Origin: an uncultured Bacteroidales bacterium
GTDB taxonomy: Bacteria; Bacteroidota; Bacteroidia; Bacteroidales; F082
DNA length: 64,000 nt
Assembly: GCA_946405575.1 (NCBI GenBank)
Contig: CAMJHP010000001.1
Location: 62,001-126,000, forward strand
Reading direction: 5' to 3'
The notes below the pieces were generated by a model that did no database searches, was not told where the DNA came from, and saw nothing but the letters and a program-made list of their open reading frames with translations. Of the stretch, positions 45,945 to 54,176 are shown piece by piece. The first letter of the stretch is position 1. Every line of letters starts with the position of its first letter. Made by a program: the position numbers and the translations under genes.

Positions 45945-47480
45945 TCATTCCCTCAAGACCCAATCAATATCCTTATTGATAGCCTCGTCAATGGTTATAT
46001 TTGACAAGGCGGCTTTTTCCCTAATGGAATTCAGCCATTCTTCGTTCTCAAGCATTTGCCTTCGGATACGATCACGCTCTGGATTATTGATTTCCATAAG
46101 TACCTTGTCGATACGACTGTTGCGGCATTCGGGAACAGCAGCTCCATTGAACTCATCAAAATAAAGCCCTGGCTGACTCATCAACAAGTATCGCGCATTG
46201 TCTTCAATGGACTGCTCCACATCCAGTCCGTTGGCAATGGCATTTTGCTCGATACTGCCATACCATTCCGGTGTGTTCCTGATATCCTCCTTGATTTTCT
46301 CGACCTTATTTTCCACAATGCCTTCATCGAAATAAAAAGCGCAAAGCGCATTTGTCAAAAAATTACGGTTCAAATCATATAAGTTGTTCGCAGAATAAAG
46401 CAGCATTACTACATCTGTCGATAACAATTCCCTTAACAAATCCACTTCTTTTACATTTGAATGCAAAGGATCGTCAAAAACCGTGTTGTTGTAATACCAA
46501 AAATGATGGGTGTCAAACATTTGATCCAAAGGTAGGCTGTACTGCCATTCCCAATAATACGAATCTCCTACCACTAGCCACTTTGGCTTCATAGCCGTTG
46601 TGTCATTATCAACCATAACATCAACATAGTAGTTTTCATCCGTTTCAATAGGCCACATCAGATTCATCACCCCCTCAAGATCAGCGTCAGGATTACGCGT
46701 TTTGGCTAAATAGGGTACACTAAAAGACAAGTTATACATATTATGTCCGCTCAACGCCTCCATATAGCGAACCAAAGTGTCGGCTGCATAACAAGCCGAT
46801 TGTATGCTCCAATGAAAAGAAGACTTTAGGTATAGCGGATAAGAAACTGTATCTTTTATTTGCATATAATAATTGGCGAGATTCAAATAATTAATACCCA
46901 AAGAGTCAAACAACGGAGTAAAGAATTCCATTGCCTGTACTCCTGAAGGACGGTTGTATTTCCTTTTTTTTTCCAAAAGATACTCTTCGCAGACTTTGTC
47001 TTTACAAGGCGGTAGGCATACGAAGAAAGAAACACCTTGCTCCTTTAGAACCTTCTGAAGTTGGTACAACATAATGGCGGAAGCCCTCATTCGACGAACC
47101 ACTTCCTCATTGTGCTCGCCATAATCATAAACCAATTGGTGGTCGTGGTTTCTGACCATAGCCTCATCGAAAAGCCATCTTTCCTTACCCACATATATCG
47201 ATTTGTTCTGAGCCTTTCGGAACAACGACCACGACATTTGGTTGTAGCAACGGACAAGCAGCTCACGAAAACCGATGTTCTCCGACAAATACTGCTCTTC
47301 CTGCTTCTGAAACGTCCCGTTCATCCAATTCTTGAAGTTTAACTGAGGCTGCTCAACTTTTTCCGTCACACCATTCAGCGGCTTGAAATCGAACAATTTG
47401 GCATATTGCTGCACGGCAGGAAAAGCCAGTAGCATCACAGAAAGGACGAAAAGCACAGTATAAGACACCTTTTGTTTCAT
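45945..47480 (-). CDS. AlgX/AlgJ (DHHW)-like SGNH-fold exported protein with two C-terminal ~40-aa modules
   Basis: LSENIGFRELLVRCYNQ, SIYVGKERWLFDE, SSFHWSIQSACYAADTL, WLVVGDSYYWEW; two IRxxxEWxxSIxxxA units. Confidence 0.78.
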   Translation of the reverse strand: MKQKVSYTVLFVLSVMLLAFPAVQQYAKLFDFKPLNGVTEKVEQPQLNFKNWMNGTFQKQEEQYLSENIGFRELLVRCYNQMSWSLFRKAQNKSIYVGKERWLFDEAMVRNHDHQLVYDYGEHNEEVVRRMRASAIMLYQLQKVLKEQGVSFFVCLPPCKDKVCEEYLLEKKRKYNRPSGVQAMEFFTPLFDSLGINYLNLANYYMQIKDTVSYPLYLKSSFHWSIQSACYAADTLVRYMEALSGHNMYNLSFSVPYLAKTRNPDADLEGVMNLMWPIETDENYYVDVMVDNDTTAMKPKWLVVGDSYYWEWQYSLPLDQMFDTHHFWYYNNTVFDDPLHSNVKEVDLLRELLSTDVVMLLYSANNLYDLNRNFLTNALCAFYFDEGIVENKVEKIKEDIRNTPEWYGSIEQNAIANGLDVEQSIEDNARYLLMSQPGLYFDEFNGAAVPECRNSRIDKVLMEINNPERDRIRRQMLENEEWLNSIREKAALSNITIDEAINKDIDWVLRE

Positions 47481-47549
47481 AATTCCAGCATCTGAACTGC
47501 AAAAATACGTTTTTTTCAATTTCATTTCATATTTGCCCCTCAAAACCGA

Positions 47550-50048
47550 CTATCGTTTTGCCGTGACCCTAATACGAAGATTGTCATATAACATCGTAGT
47601 CTTGTCATAGTTGCGCAAATATGCTTTCATAACCTTCCCTTGGCTTTCACCAGGCACCGCAATGGAGATATGGGCTTGAAAGCGCTCCCTTCTCCCCGTA
47701 TTCAAGGATGTTTCTTCCTCAGAATTCAGCAATACTGACGCATAATAGTCGCCTAGTTCCACCACCAGCAAAGGTAGCTCCCTCAAAGTGTCGAGTCCAT
47801 GAAGATCGAAGGCAATGTCGAGATACACGTCTTTGTAATTCATATTCAGTTTCAAATCCTGAAGCAAAGGCCCGAACATCTTGGTGGTGTCAACAAAAGC
47901 CGAATGATTATCACCTATTTTCTTGACATAATATTTGTAATACTTGTCGTATCGGGATTCAAAATCAACGTCAAGACTTCTCAAGACCTCAAACTCTTTA
48001 TTATTGATATTCAAATGATTATGTAACACAGCAAATTGGCTGATGATGGTGTAATCTGCCAATTCCGACTTCAACTGACTAAGACGGTTTTCATCCTGAA
48101 CCTGATGCGTCAATAATTCCTCATCCAATGAGAAAACTCGATTAATAGATAGCAAAAACTGATTATCGACATACTCTACCACATCACGGTTATTAAGCAT
48201 GAAAGCCTGCTTTCTTGTATTCCGGAAAGTCCTCATAGTATCCAAGGACCTACCCATCCAGTGACACTCTGAGTTGATATGGTAGTCGTAGTTCGCTTGA
48301 AGATATGCATTCAAAGTCGGCGCGATATCAAGATGAGAGACCACAGCCTTCATCGACCGTGGCTGCTTGACCATCGGAGAAAACAATAAAAGTGGAACAT
48401 GGTATTTGCTCAATGTTCCAGTGAAGTTCAAAAGCCCCATACGGTGGTCTCCCGTGAGAATGAATAAGGTATTACCATATTCAGGCAGGGTTTTATAGTA
48501 ACCCAAAAGCTCACGAATACAATCGTCCATATAGCGGAAACACGCATAGACATTCGCATTCTTCACGATGATGTCCCGTTCCCGTTCCGACACCTCAGGG
48601 TGCTGTGACACTATTTCCATAACAAGGCGCTCATAGGCTTCCACCTCCTGAAAAAGGAATGGCTCGTGGGTAGTGAGTGTCATAAGGATATCGGCTCTGG
48701 GTCGAACATAAAGTTCCTTTTGCTTGTTCCCAATCATTTGACGAACCGACTCCCTATCATCTAGTCCCCAACGATGGGCCTCATTCAACAATTGATAGTT
48801 AGTGCTGTCAATATTACGCGCATCGGGAAGACAAATCTCATCCACTTTATTAGCCTCCAAAAATACATCATATCGGCCATACGAAGGAATACAGCCATAA
48901 TAATACGATATCGTATAGCCGTTGTCTTTCAAGTCACGCAACAAAGAATGATGGTCGGGCATAGGCCTGCTGGAAGTACAGAAACCATATTTCCCATAGG
49001 GTGCGGAGACAAAGATTGAAGGCAAGACCCCAAAAGTCCGTTCAGCAGTTGACAGACAGTTTTCCCAATAAAGACCTTGTTGTTTCAGGCTGTCGATGAA
49101 CGGAGTGAAGGATATCGCTGGGGTTTCGACACCAGTAAGATGCTGGCCAAAACCTTCGATGATGATGAAAACTAAGTTGGGAGGCAAGCTGTCACTGGTT
49201 TGCTCAAGCAAAGTGCCCAACACATCAGGATCGTCTGCCTTACGATAGAAAGGATATTCCGGGTCGAGAAAAACAAACTCAGGGTGCAAGGCTTGATAAC
49301 GCTTGGCAGCCTCAATTACGGACTGGCTCACCTCCTCATCAAGCATAGTGAAGCTATTTCGTGTTTCTCGAAGATAATCCGTGATTTTGATATAAGCATA
49401 CGAAGGCTGATTGACGGCCAAACAGAAATCTTGGTGTTCTCTATAATAACGCTCTTCGCGAATCAGCTTCTTATATGGTATGCTGCAACTCCATACCAAA
49501 GCGGTTAGAAGCAGCAACACAGAAAGGCGGAATCCTATCGTCATCTTCTTCCACAGCAAACTCAGTGTTACCAATACCGCAATGGTGGAGACAAACCATA
49601 GGAATGGCGTGGCAGTGACCGAAGCCGAAGAAGTCGCTGCACCTTTTACCTCTTCGGGCGTATACACCAAAACCACATGGTCCAAAGGCATAGAAAGGTT
49701 ACAATAATACTCTGTCAACAAAGCCGACACTATTCCGTAGAGGATAATCAATCCAAAATAAACCCTTTGGGTCGTCTTTGGAAAAAAGAAATGAAACAGC
49801 AGATAAGGAAGCGCAAGAAAGGCTATAATACGGCACAATAACGTCAAGTCGAAAAGCGAACCGCCCAAAATTCCCCAAAAATGGGAAGCATCGATGCCGA
49901 GACGAATATGAACTTCAGCGATAAAAAAGAGGCGGAGCACCATCATAAAAAACAACAGAAGAAGGTTCTGTCGCAACCAAGAACAAATGCCCTCACGCAT
50001 TGGCTGAGGGAAGACAGACTCTATTGCACCCCCTTTCATCTCCTTCAT
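47550..50048 (-). CDS. LTA synthase family (phosphoglycerol transferase-like) membrane sulfatase-fold protein
   Basis: N-terminal TM segments; FIIIEGFGQHLTG, SFTPFIDSLKQQGLYWENCLSTAERTFGVLPSIF, LFILTGDHRMG; start not certain. Confidence 0.88.
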   Translation of the reverse strand: MKEMKGGAIESVFPQPMREGICSWLRQNLLLLFFMMVLRLFFIAEVHIRLGIDASHFWGILGGSLFDLTLLCRIIAFLALPYLLFHFFFPKTTQRVYFGLIILYGIVSALLTEYYCNLSMPLDHVVLVYTPEEVKGAATSSASVTATPFLWFVSTIAVLVTLSLLWKKMTIGFRLSVLLLLTALVWSCSIPYKKLIREERYYREHQDFCLAVNQPSYAYIKITDYLRETRNSFTMLDEEVSQSVIEAAKRYQALHPEFVFLDPEYPFYRKADDPDVLGTLLEQTSDSLPPNLVFIIIEGFGQHLTGVETPAISFTPFIDSLKQQGLYWENCLSTAERTFGVLPSIFVSAPYGKYGFCTSSRPMPDHHSLLRDLKDNGYTISYYYGCIPSYGRYDVFLEANKVDEICLPDARNIDSTNYQLLNEAHRWGLDDRESVRQMIGNKQKELYVRPRADILMTLTTHEPFLFQEVEAYERLVMEIVSQHPEVSERERDIIVKNANVYACFRYMDDCIRELLGYYKTLPEYGNTLFILTGDHRMGLLNFTGTLSKYHVPLLLFSPMVKQPRSMKAVVSHLDIAPTLNAYLQANYDYHINSECHWMGRSLDTMRTFRNTRKQAFMLNNRDVVEYVDNQFLLSINRVFSLDEELLTHQVQDENRLSQLKSELADYTIISQFAVLHNHLNINNKEFEVLRSLDVDFESRYDKYYKYYVKKIGDNHSAFVDTTKMFGPLLQDLKLNMNYKDVYLDIAFDLHGLDTLRELPLLVVELGDYYASVLLNSEEETSLNTGRRERFQAHISIAVPGESQGKVMKAYLRNYDKTTMLYDNLRIRVTAKR

Positions 50049-50121
50049 AATCCTACAGACTTGATAAAACACTTCATCAGAAACTCCGTATCACGCTCCA
50101 TCCAACTTTAATTTCCGAATA

Positions 50122-52095
50122 TCATTCGACGACAATCTCATAAACGCGTCCTTCGATGTCCGACTTGTTGTAGGGAATCAACCCCTGCTCCCAAACGATG
50201 GGTGGCCACCATTCGCTGTAATGGTATTCCTGTGTAACAATGGCTTTCATTTGGTTGTTCGGAATCGAGGTGAACTCGTTGTTCATATAGCCCATCACCC
50301 GCATTTTGTCAGGGCTGGGGCCGAGACGCCAAATGATTTCAGTGGGCTTCCACTCTATTTCGTAGTAATACCATGATTCCTTGAAATCCTTGTTGCTCAT
50401 CGGAGCGCGCTCGGTGAGTGCCTTGTAGAGCTTGTACCAACGAAGGGTTTCAAACTTATGGTTCTTGCCGTAAGGGATGCTGTCGATGCCCCAAGAGAAA
50501 TATTTGGGAGAAGGTACGGCGAGGTCCCAGTTGGTGCAACAGTACATCACGTCGTCGTTCAAGGTTTCGTCCTGCTCAACGCAAATCGAGTCGGCACGAC
50601 GGCCATAGTAGTTTTTAGGCCAAAAACGAGAGGCTTTCACAATTTCAATATCAATCTCTGAATAATGGTAGTCAGGATGACGGACTGGGGTTTCCGAATC
50701 ATCGTTCTTGTCCACATAGCCACCTTCGGCCTCATCGTGACGACGGTTGTTCCAAGCGTGGTTATCGCTGTAAATCAACCAAAAAGCATATGTCAAGCCA
50801 TTCCAAATGTTCTCCTCGTTGAGCATCACAGGAAATTTGATTTTGCCACGAAACTTGCCGTAGGTAAAGCCAACGCGAGTACGGATGCCTGTCGACTCTT
50901 TGCGCAGATGGTCCAGGTCGTCGTTGCCTGGATTGATAAGGGAAATATAACTACCGTCATCAGAAAGACGCACGGTTTGACACGGCGTTTCAGTAGTCAC
51001 GGGCCAATTCATCTGTAATTCGGTGCTGTCGAAGCGATGACGGTTGACTTCGTATTGTTCACGAGTATAAGGATCATCTCCCCCAACCACATCCTGGATG
51101 ACAGGGATGTTGCGCAAGGTGTATTGCCGACTCACCTCACTGAAAAACTGCTCATATAGCGCCGATCGGTACAATGAATCATCATTGCCACAATGGCAAC
51201 TGGTAGTATCCAACTGATAACCCATATTGTTCACCTTTGACTCGTCAATGAAAACGCCTTTGTCGACAGAAATAACAGCCCGCGTCTTCAGCTTTCGCCT
51301 TGAACGGATGACTTTAATGTTTTTCGAGGGATGCGTCTCAAACCAGCCGTAAGGGTTCACAAACTGTCCATTTTCGTCGGTCTGCCCAATATATTGCACA
51401 TAATCAGGGATTTCTTTCAAGCCTTCCTCTTTGCAGAGCACAAGAATGAAGCTGTATTCGCCCACACGAGGGTTGCGTTTCCAGCGGTGGTTCACCTCGC
51501 CTTGGTTCTTTTGGTCGTTGATGACCCATAAGGCATCTTTGTAAAGCTGTTCGTCCGCACTGCAACCATTCTTTTCCGCCTTCTCAACGATGGAATTATA
51601 CCAAAGTTCCTGATTCCGAATAGATTCCATCACTTTCTGGATATGCACCTCACTGAAACTATTCTCCGAGAGATCGGCACCATAGTATTTCTTTTCGTCG
51701 CGCGGGTTACCCACAATGCGGAAGACATCTTTCGTGCGGTGGTGCTCAATAGGTTTGAATCCGATGCTCACGTCCTCCCAACTGCCGTAGAAATTCTCGT
51801 TAGCCAATACCGAGGTGTCGGGAAACTTGTAGCTCTCGTTCTGATAGTAAATCTTATAGTATTTATATTTCTTGGACAAAGTAAAAAACCTGAATTCGAA
51901 CAAACCTGAACCGTCCTTGGTCTGTTTCACCGAAGGTAGTGTAACGCCCTCAAGCACAGCGCTGTCTAAGTCCATATCAAGTGTGACGGTTTTATTGCGC
52001 CCGAAGTTCGACATTGGACGGAAATAGTTGGTCTTCAACAAGATCAAACCCAGTAAAAGCAGTAACCACCAGTATTTCTTTTTCTTGTCTTCCAT
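50122..52095 (-). CDS. membrane-anchored protein with GH16-like (concanavalin-fold) C-terminal domain
   Basis: N-terminal TM (KKKKYWWLLLLLGLILL); HYSEIDIEIVK matches GH16 ExDxE signature; SWYYYEIEWKPTEIIWRLG. Confidence 0.65.
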   Translation of the reverse strand: MEDKKKKYWWLLLLLGLILLKTNYFRPMSNFGRNKTVTLDMDLDSAVLEGVTLPSVKQTKDGSGLFEFRFFTLSKKYKYYKIYYQNESYKFPDTSVLANENFYGSWEDVSIGFKPIEHHRTKDVFRIVGNPRDEKKYYGADLSENSFSEVHIQKVMESIRNQELWYNSIVEKAEKNGCSADEQLYKDALWVINDQKNQGEVNHRWKRNPRVGEYSFILVLCKEEGLKEIPDYVQYIGQTDENGQFVNPYGWFETHPSKNIKVIRSRRKLKTRAVISVDKGVFIDESKVNNMGYQLDTTSCHCGNDDSLYRSALYEQFFSEVSRQYTLRNIPVIQDVVGGDDPYTREQYEVNRHRFDSTELQMNWPVTTETPCQTVRLSDDGSYISLINPGNDDLDHLRKESTGIRTRVGFTYGKFRGKIKFPVMLNEENIWNGLTYAFWLIYSDNHAWNNRRHDEAEGGYVDKNDDSETPVRHPDYHYSEIDIEIVKASRFWPKNYYGRRADSICVEQDETLNDDVMYCCTNWDLAVPSPKYFSWGIDSIPYGKNHKFETLRWYKLYKALTERAPMSNKDFKESWYYYEIEWKPTEIIWRLGPSPDKMRVMGYMNNEFTSIPNNQMKAIVTQEYHYSEWWPPIVWEQGLIPYNKSDIEGRVYEIVVE

Positions 52096-52153
52096 AAGAA
52101 TAGTTTTAAGAAACAAAAATAGGTATTTTCGTCCAAACGAAGAAAAAAACAGC

Positions 52154-53977
52154 TTAATATCTCACGATTCTTTGGGTATAGTCACCAATTTTCAATAAAT
52201 AGACACCTTTCGACAAACGTGGATGGATGGTTATCCTGTTTTCACCAGTGGCAAGCAAGCAAGGCATAACGAAGACTTTCTTGCCCATCATATTGTAAGC
52301 GACGATTTCGGTGGCGGAGAAACGCTCAGCATCAACGACAATGTGTATTTCATCTGAAAAAGGATTAGGATAACATTGGAAACCAACCAATTTTGACTCC
52401 TCAATAGATACAAATGCATTTAATTCCTCAATGATAACCTGAGGCCTCTCTCTCAAAAAAAGATCAATAACAGCCATACAATAATTCTCCCATATGGGAT
52501 AATTTCCCGGATTATTAAAACGATCAATCTGACGGGGAACCTCATTCATCAATGTCTGAAAGATATAATCGAAATAGGGTTTCGTGTCCTGATAGGAAAA
52601 GGTCGTGAAAGCCAATTGGTTGAATCGGCTAACAAACCGTTCCAGAAACTGTTCGTTTTGAAGCAATCTTCTAAAAAACAATGTAGCTCTTCGACTTGAA
52701 GGCCATGTGGCATCGCCTTCATAAGTAGCATTGGCAAAAGCATTCAGTCCCTGCTCTTCGAGACAGCCATCTCCATCATAGAAAATCCAACGCCATTTGC
52801 CGCCATCTTCTTGCCAACATCGCAGGTTGGTAGCAGGCCAGTCAACGTTCTCCACAAAAATCTCAAAAATAAAATAGTCAATAAAATTCGAAATATCAAT
52901 GTGCGCTTCAGCGTAAGCATATTGTTCAGGGTCGGCAAGGTCAGCCTGCTCCATCCACGCATATAGTGCATCAAAGTTGGCTGGGTCGCCACATTCAACT
53001 TCTTCCCATTCCTTGATGATGGTTAAATCATCCTTATCAACACCCAAATGGTCGGCCAAGTAATGCTCATCGGGCTTCTCTTCCACATAATAAACGCCCC
53101 AATATTCGCCATTGATGAACAAGACACTAGGCCGCGACGACAGACTCTCCACATCAAGAGACTCAACGATGCGGTTGCAGATGTAGTCCTTGCAGCCCGA
53201 TCCGTTCCATGCACTCATATAGGGTCGCAGAACCAAGCGTTTGAAACTTGCTATCAGTGTGGTTTCAAAAAATCTGTAATTGATGCGTTTATGGCCATAT
53301 TCTTCTCTGGCATAGAGTGTATAACCTTTTTGACTTCGCCAACGCGACTGTTTCCCATGGGTGCGCAACCCGAGTTGTTGACTCACACCCCTATTGTCAA
53401 GCTCATAGAATTCGAAATTGCTCATACGTTCCCATTCACGACCTTTCATAAAATAATTGCCCGTGAAATAAGGATTCAGTGAGTCGTAATAGATTCCTGG
53501 CACAAAAATACCTGTCTCAAAATCAAACAAATCCAAGGAGTCAGCACAAAGTGAGACGGCAGGCAAGCCATGAGTATCACAGCCCAAGGCACGGATGAAA
53601 TAACTATTTGTCACCACCTGACTCACGCAGCTATCGTTTTCATCAAACACTGCCGCCCGAATCACAATGCAATGTTGCACCGAATCGGGGAGATAAAACT
53701 CGTTTTCCGGACAATTGACAATAGTGTAAATGTCTGATTTCGAATAAAGTCGTTGATCCAAAACCAAAGCCTCTTCGTATAAAGGCGACTGTGGTGTCGG
53801 ACGGTTACCATTAGTGGTGTAACGGATATGGTTTTGCGGAAAACTATGATTCAATTCCAATGAAAAGACATCGTCATAAAAACCACCATGCACCGAAAAG
53901 ACCACCGTGTCGTTTTGTGCGTTCGCAAAAAACGCGGTAAACAAAATAAATCCTATGAACCACAAACTTCTTTTCAT
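52154..53977 (-). CDS. CotH kinase family protein with T9SS C-terminal domain
   Basis: GLRTHGKQSRWRSQKGYTLYAREEYG, VLFINGEYWGVYYVEEKPDEHYLADHLG, NLRCWQEDGGKWRWIFYDGDGCLE; C-term GVYLLKIGDYTQRIVRY. Confidence 0.92.
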   Translation of the reverse strand: MKRSLWFIGFILFTAFFANAQNDTVVFSVHGGFYDDVFSLELNHSFPQNHIRYTTNGNRPTPQSPLYEEALVLDQRLYSKSDIYTIVNCPENEFYLPDSVQHCIVIRAAVFDENDSCVSQVVTNSYFIRALGCDTHGLPAVSLCADSLDLFDFETGIFVPGIYYDSLNPYFTGNYFMKGREWERMSNFEFYELDNRGVSQQLGLRTHGKQSRWRSQKGYTLYAREEYGHKRINYRFFETTLIASFKRLVLRPYMSAWNGSGCKDYICNRIVESLDVESLSSRPSVLFINGEYWGVYYVEEKPDEHYLADHLGVDKDDLTIIKEWEEVECGDPANFDALYAWMEQADLADPEQYAYAEAHIDISNFIDYFIFEIFVENVDWPATNLRCWQEDGGKWRWIFYDGDGCLEEQGLNAFANATYEGDATWPSSRRATLFFRRLLQNEQFLERFVSRFNQLAFTTFSYQDTKPYFDYIFQTLMNEVPRQIDRFNNPGNYPIWENYCMAVIDLFLRERPQVIIEELNAFVSIEESKLVGFQCYPNPFSDEIHIVVDAERFSATEIVAYNMMGKKVFVMPCLLATGENRITIHPRLSKGVYLLKIGDYTQRIVRY

Positions 53978-53995
53978 ATTCATTTTATTATCCTG

Positions 53996-54003
53996 CAAAA
54001 ATA
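53996..54003 (-). promoter_or_regulatory. -7 box TATTTTTG (minus) upstream of CotH gene
   Basis: caaaaata on plus strand. Confidence 0.5.
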
Positions 54004-54126
54004 CGCAATAAATTGCAACACAAGTCGAAAGAAAGGCTTTGTCTATCTATTTAAAACAACAAATTATTAAAAATCAAATTATTGCACCACTGCAATTACT
54101 AGCGTTGTCTATCTTCTTTGCAAAAA

Positions 54127-54157
54127 GAAAGGCAGAGGTCGCACCCCTCCGCCTTTC
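54127..54157 (-). terminator. intrinsic terminator downstream of the S46 gene
   Basis: gaaaggcagagg tcgcacc cctccgcctttc; T-run on minus strand. Confidence 0.75.
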
Positions 54158-54176
54158 CAAAAATAATAGACCTATG

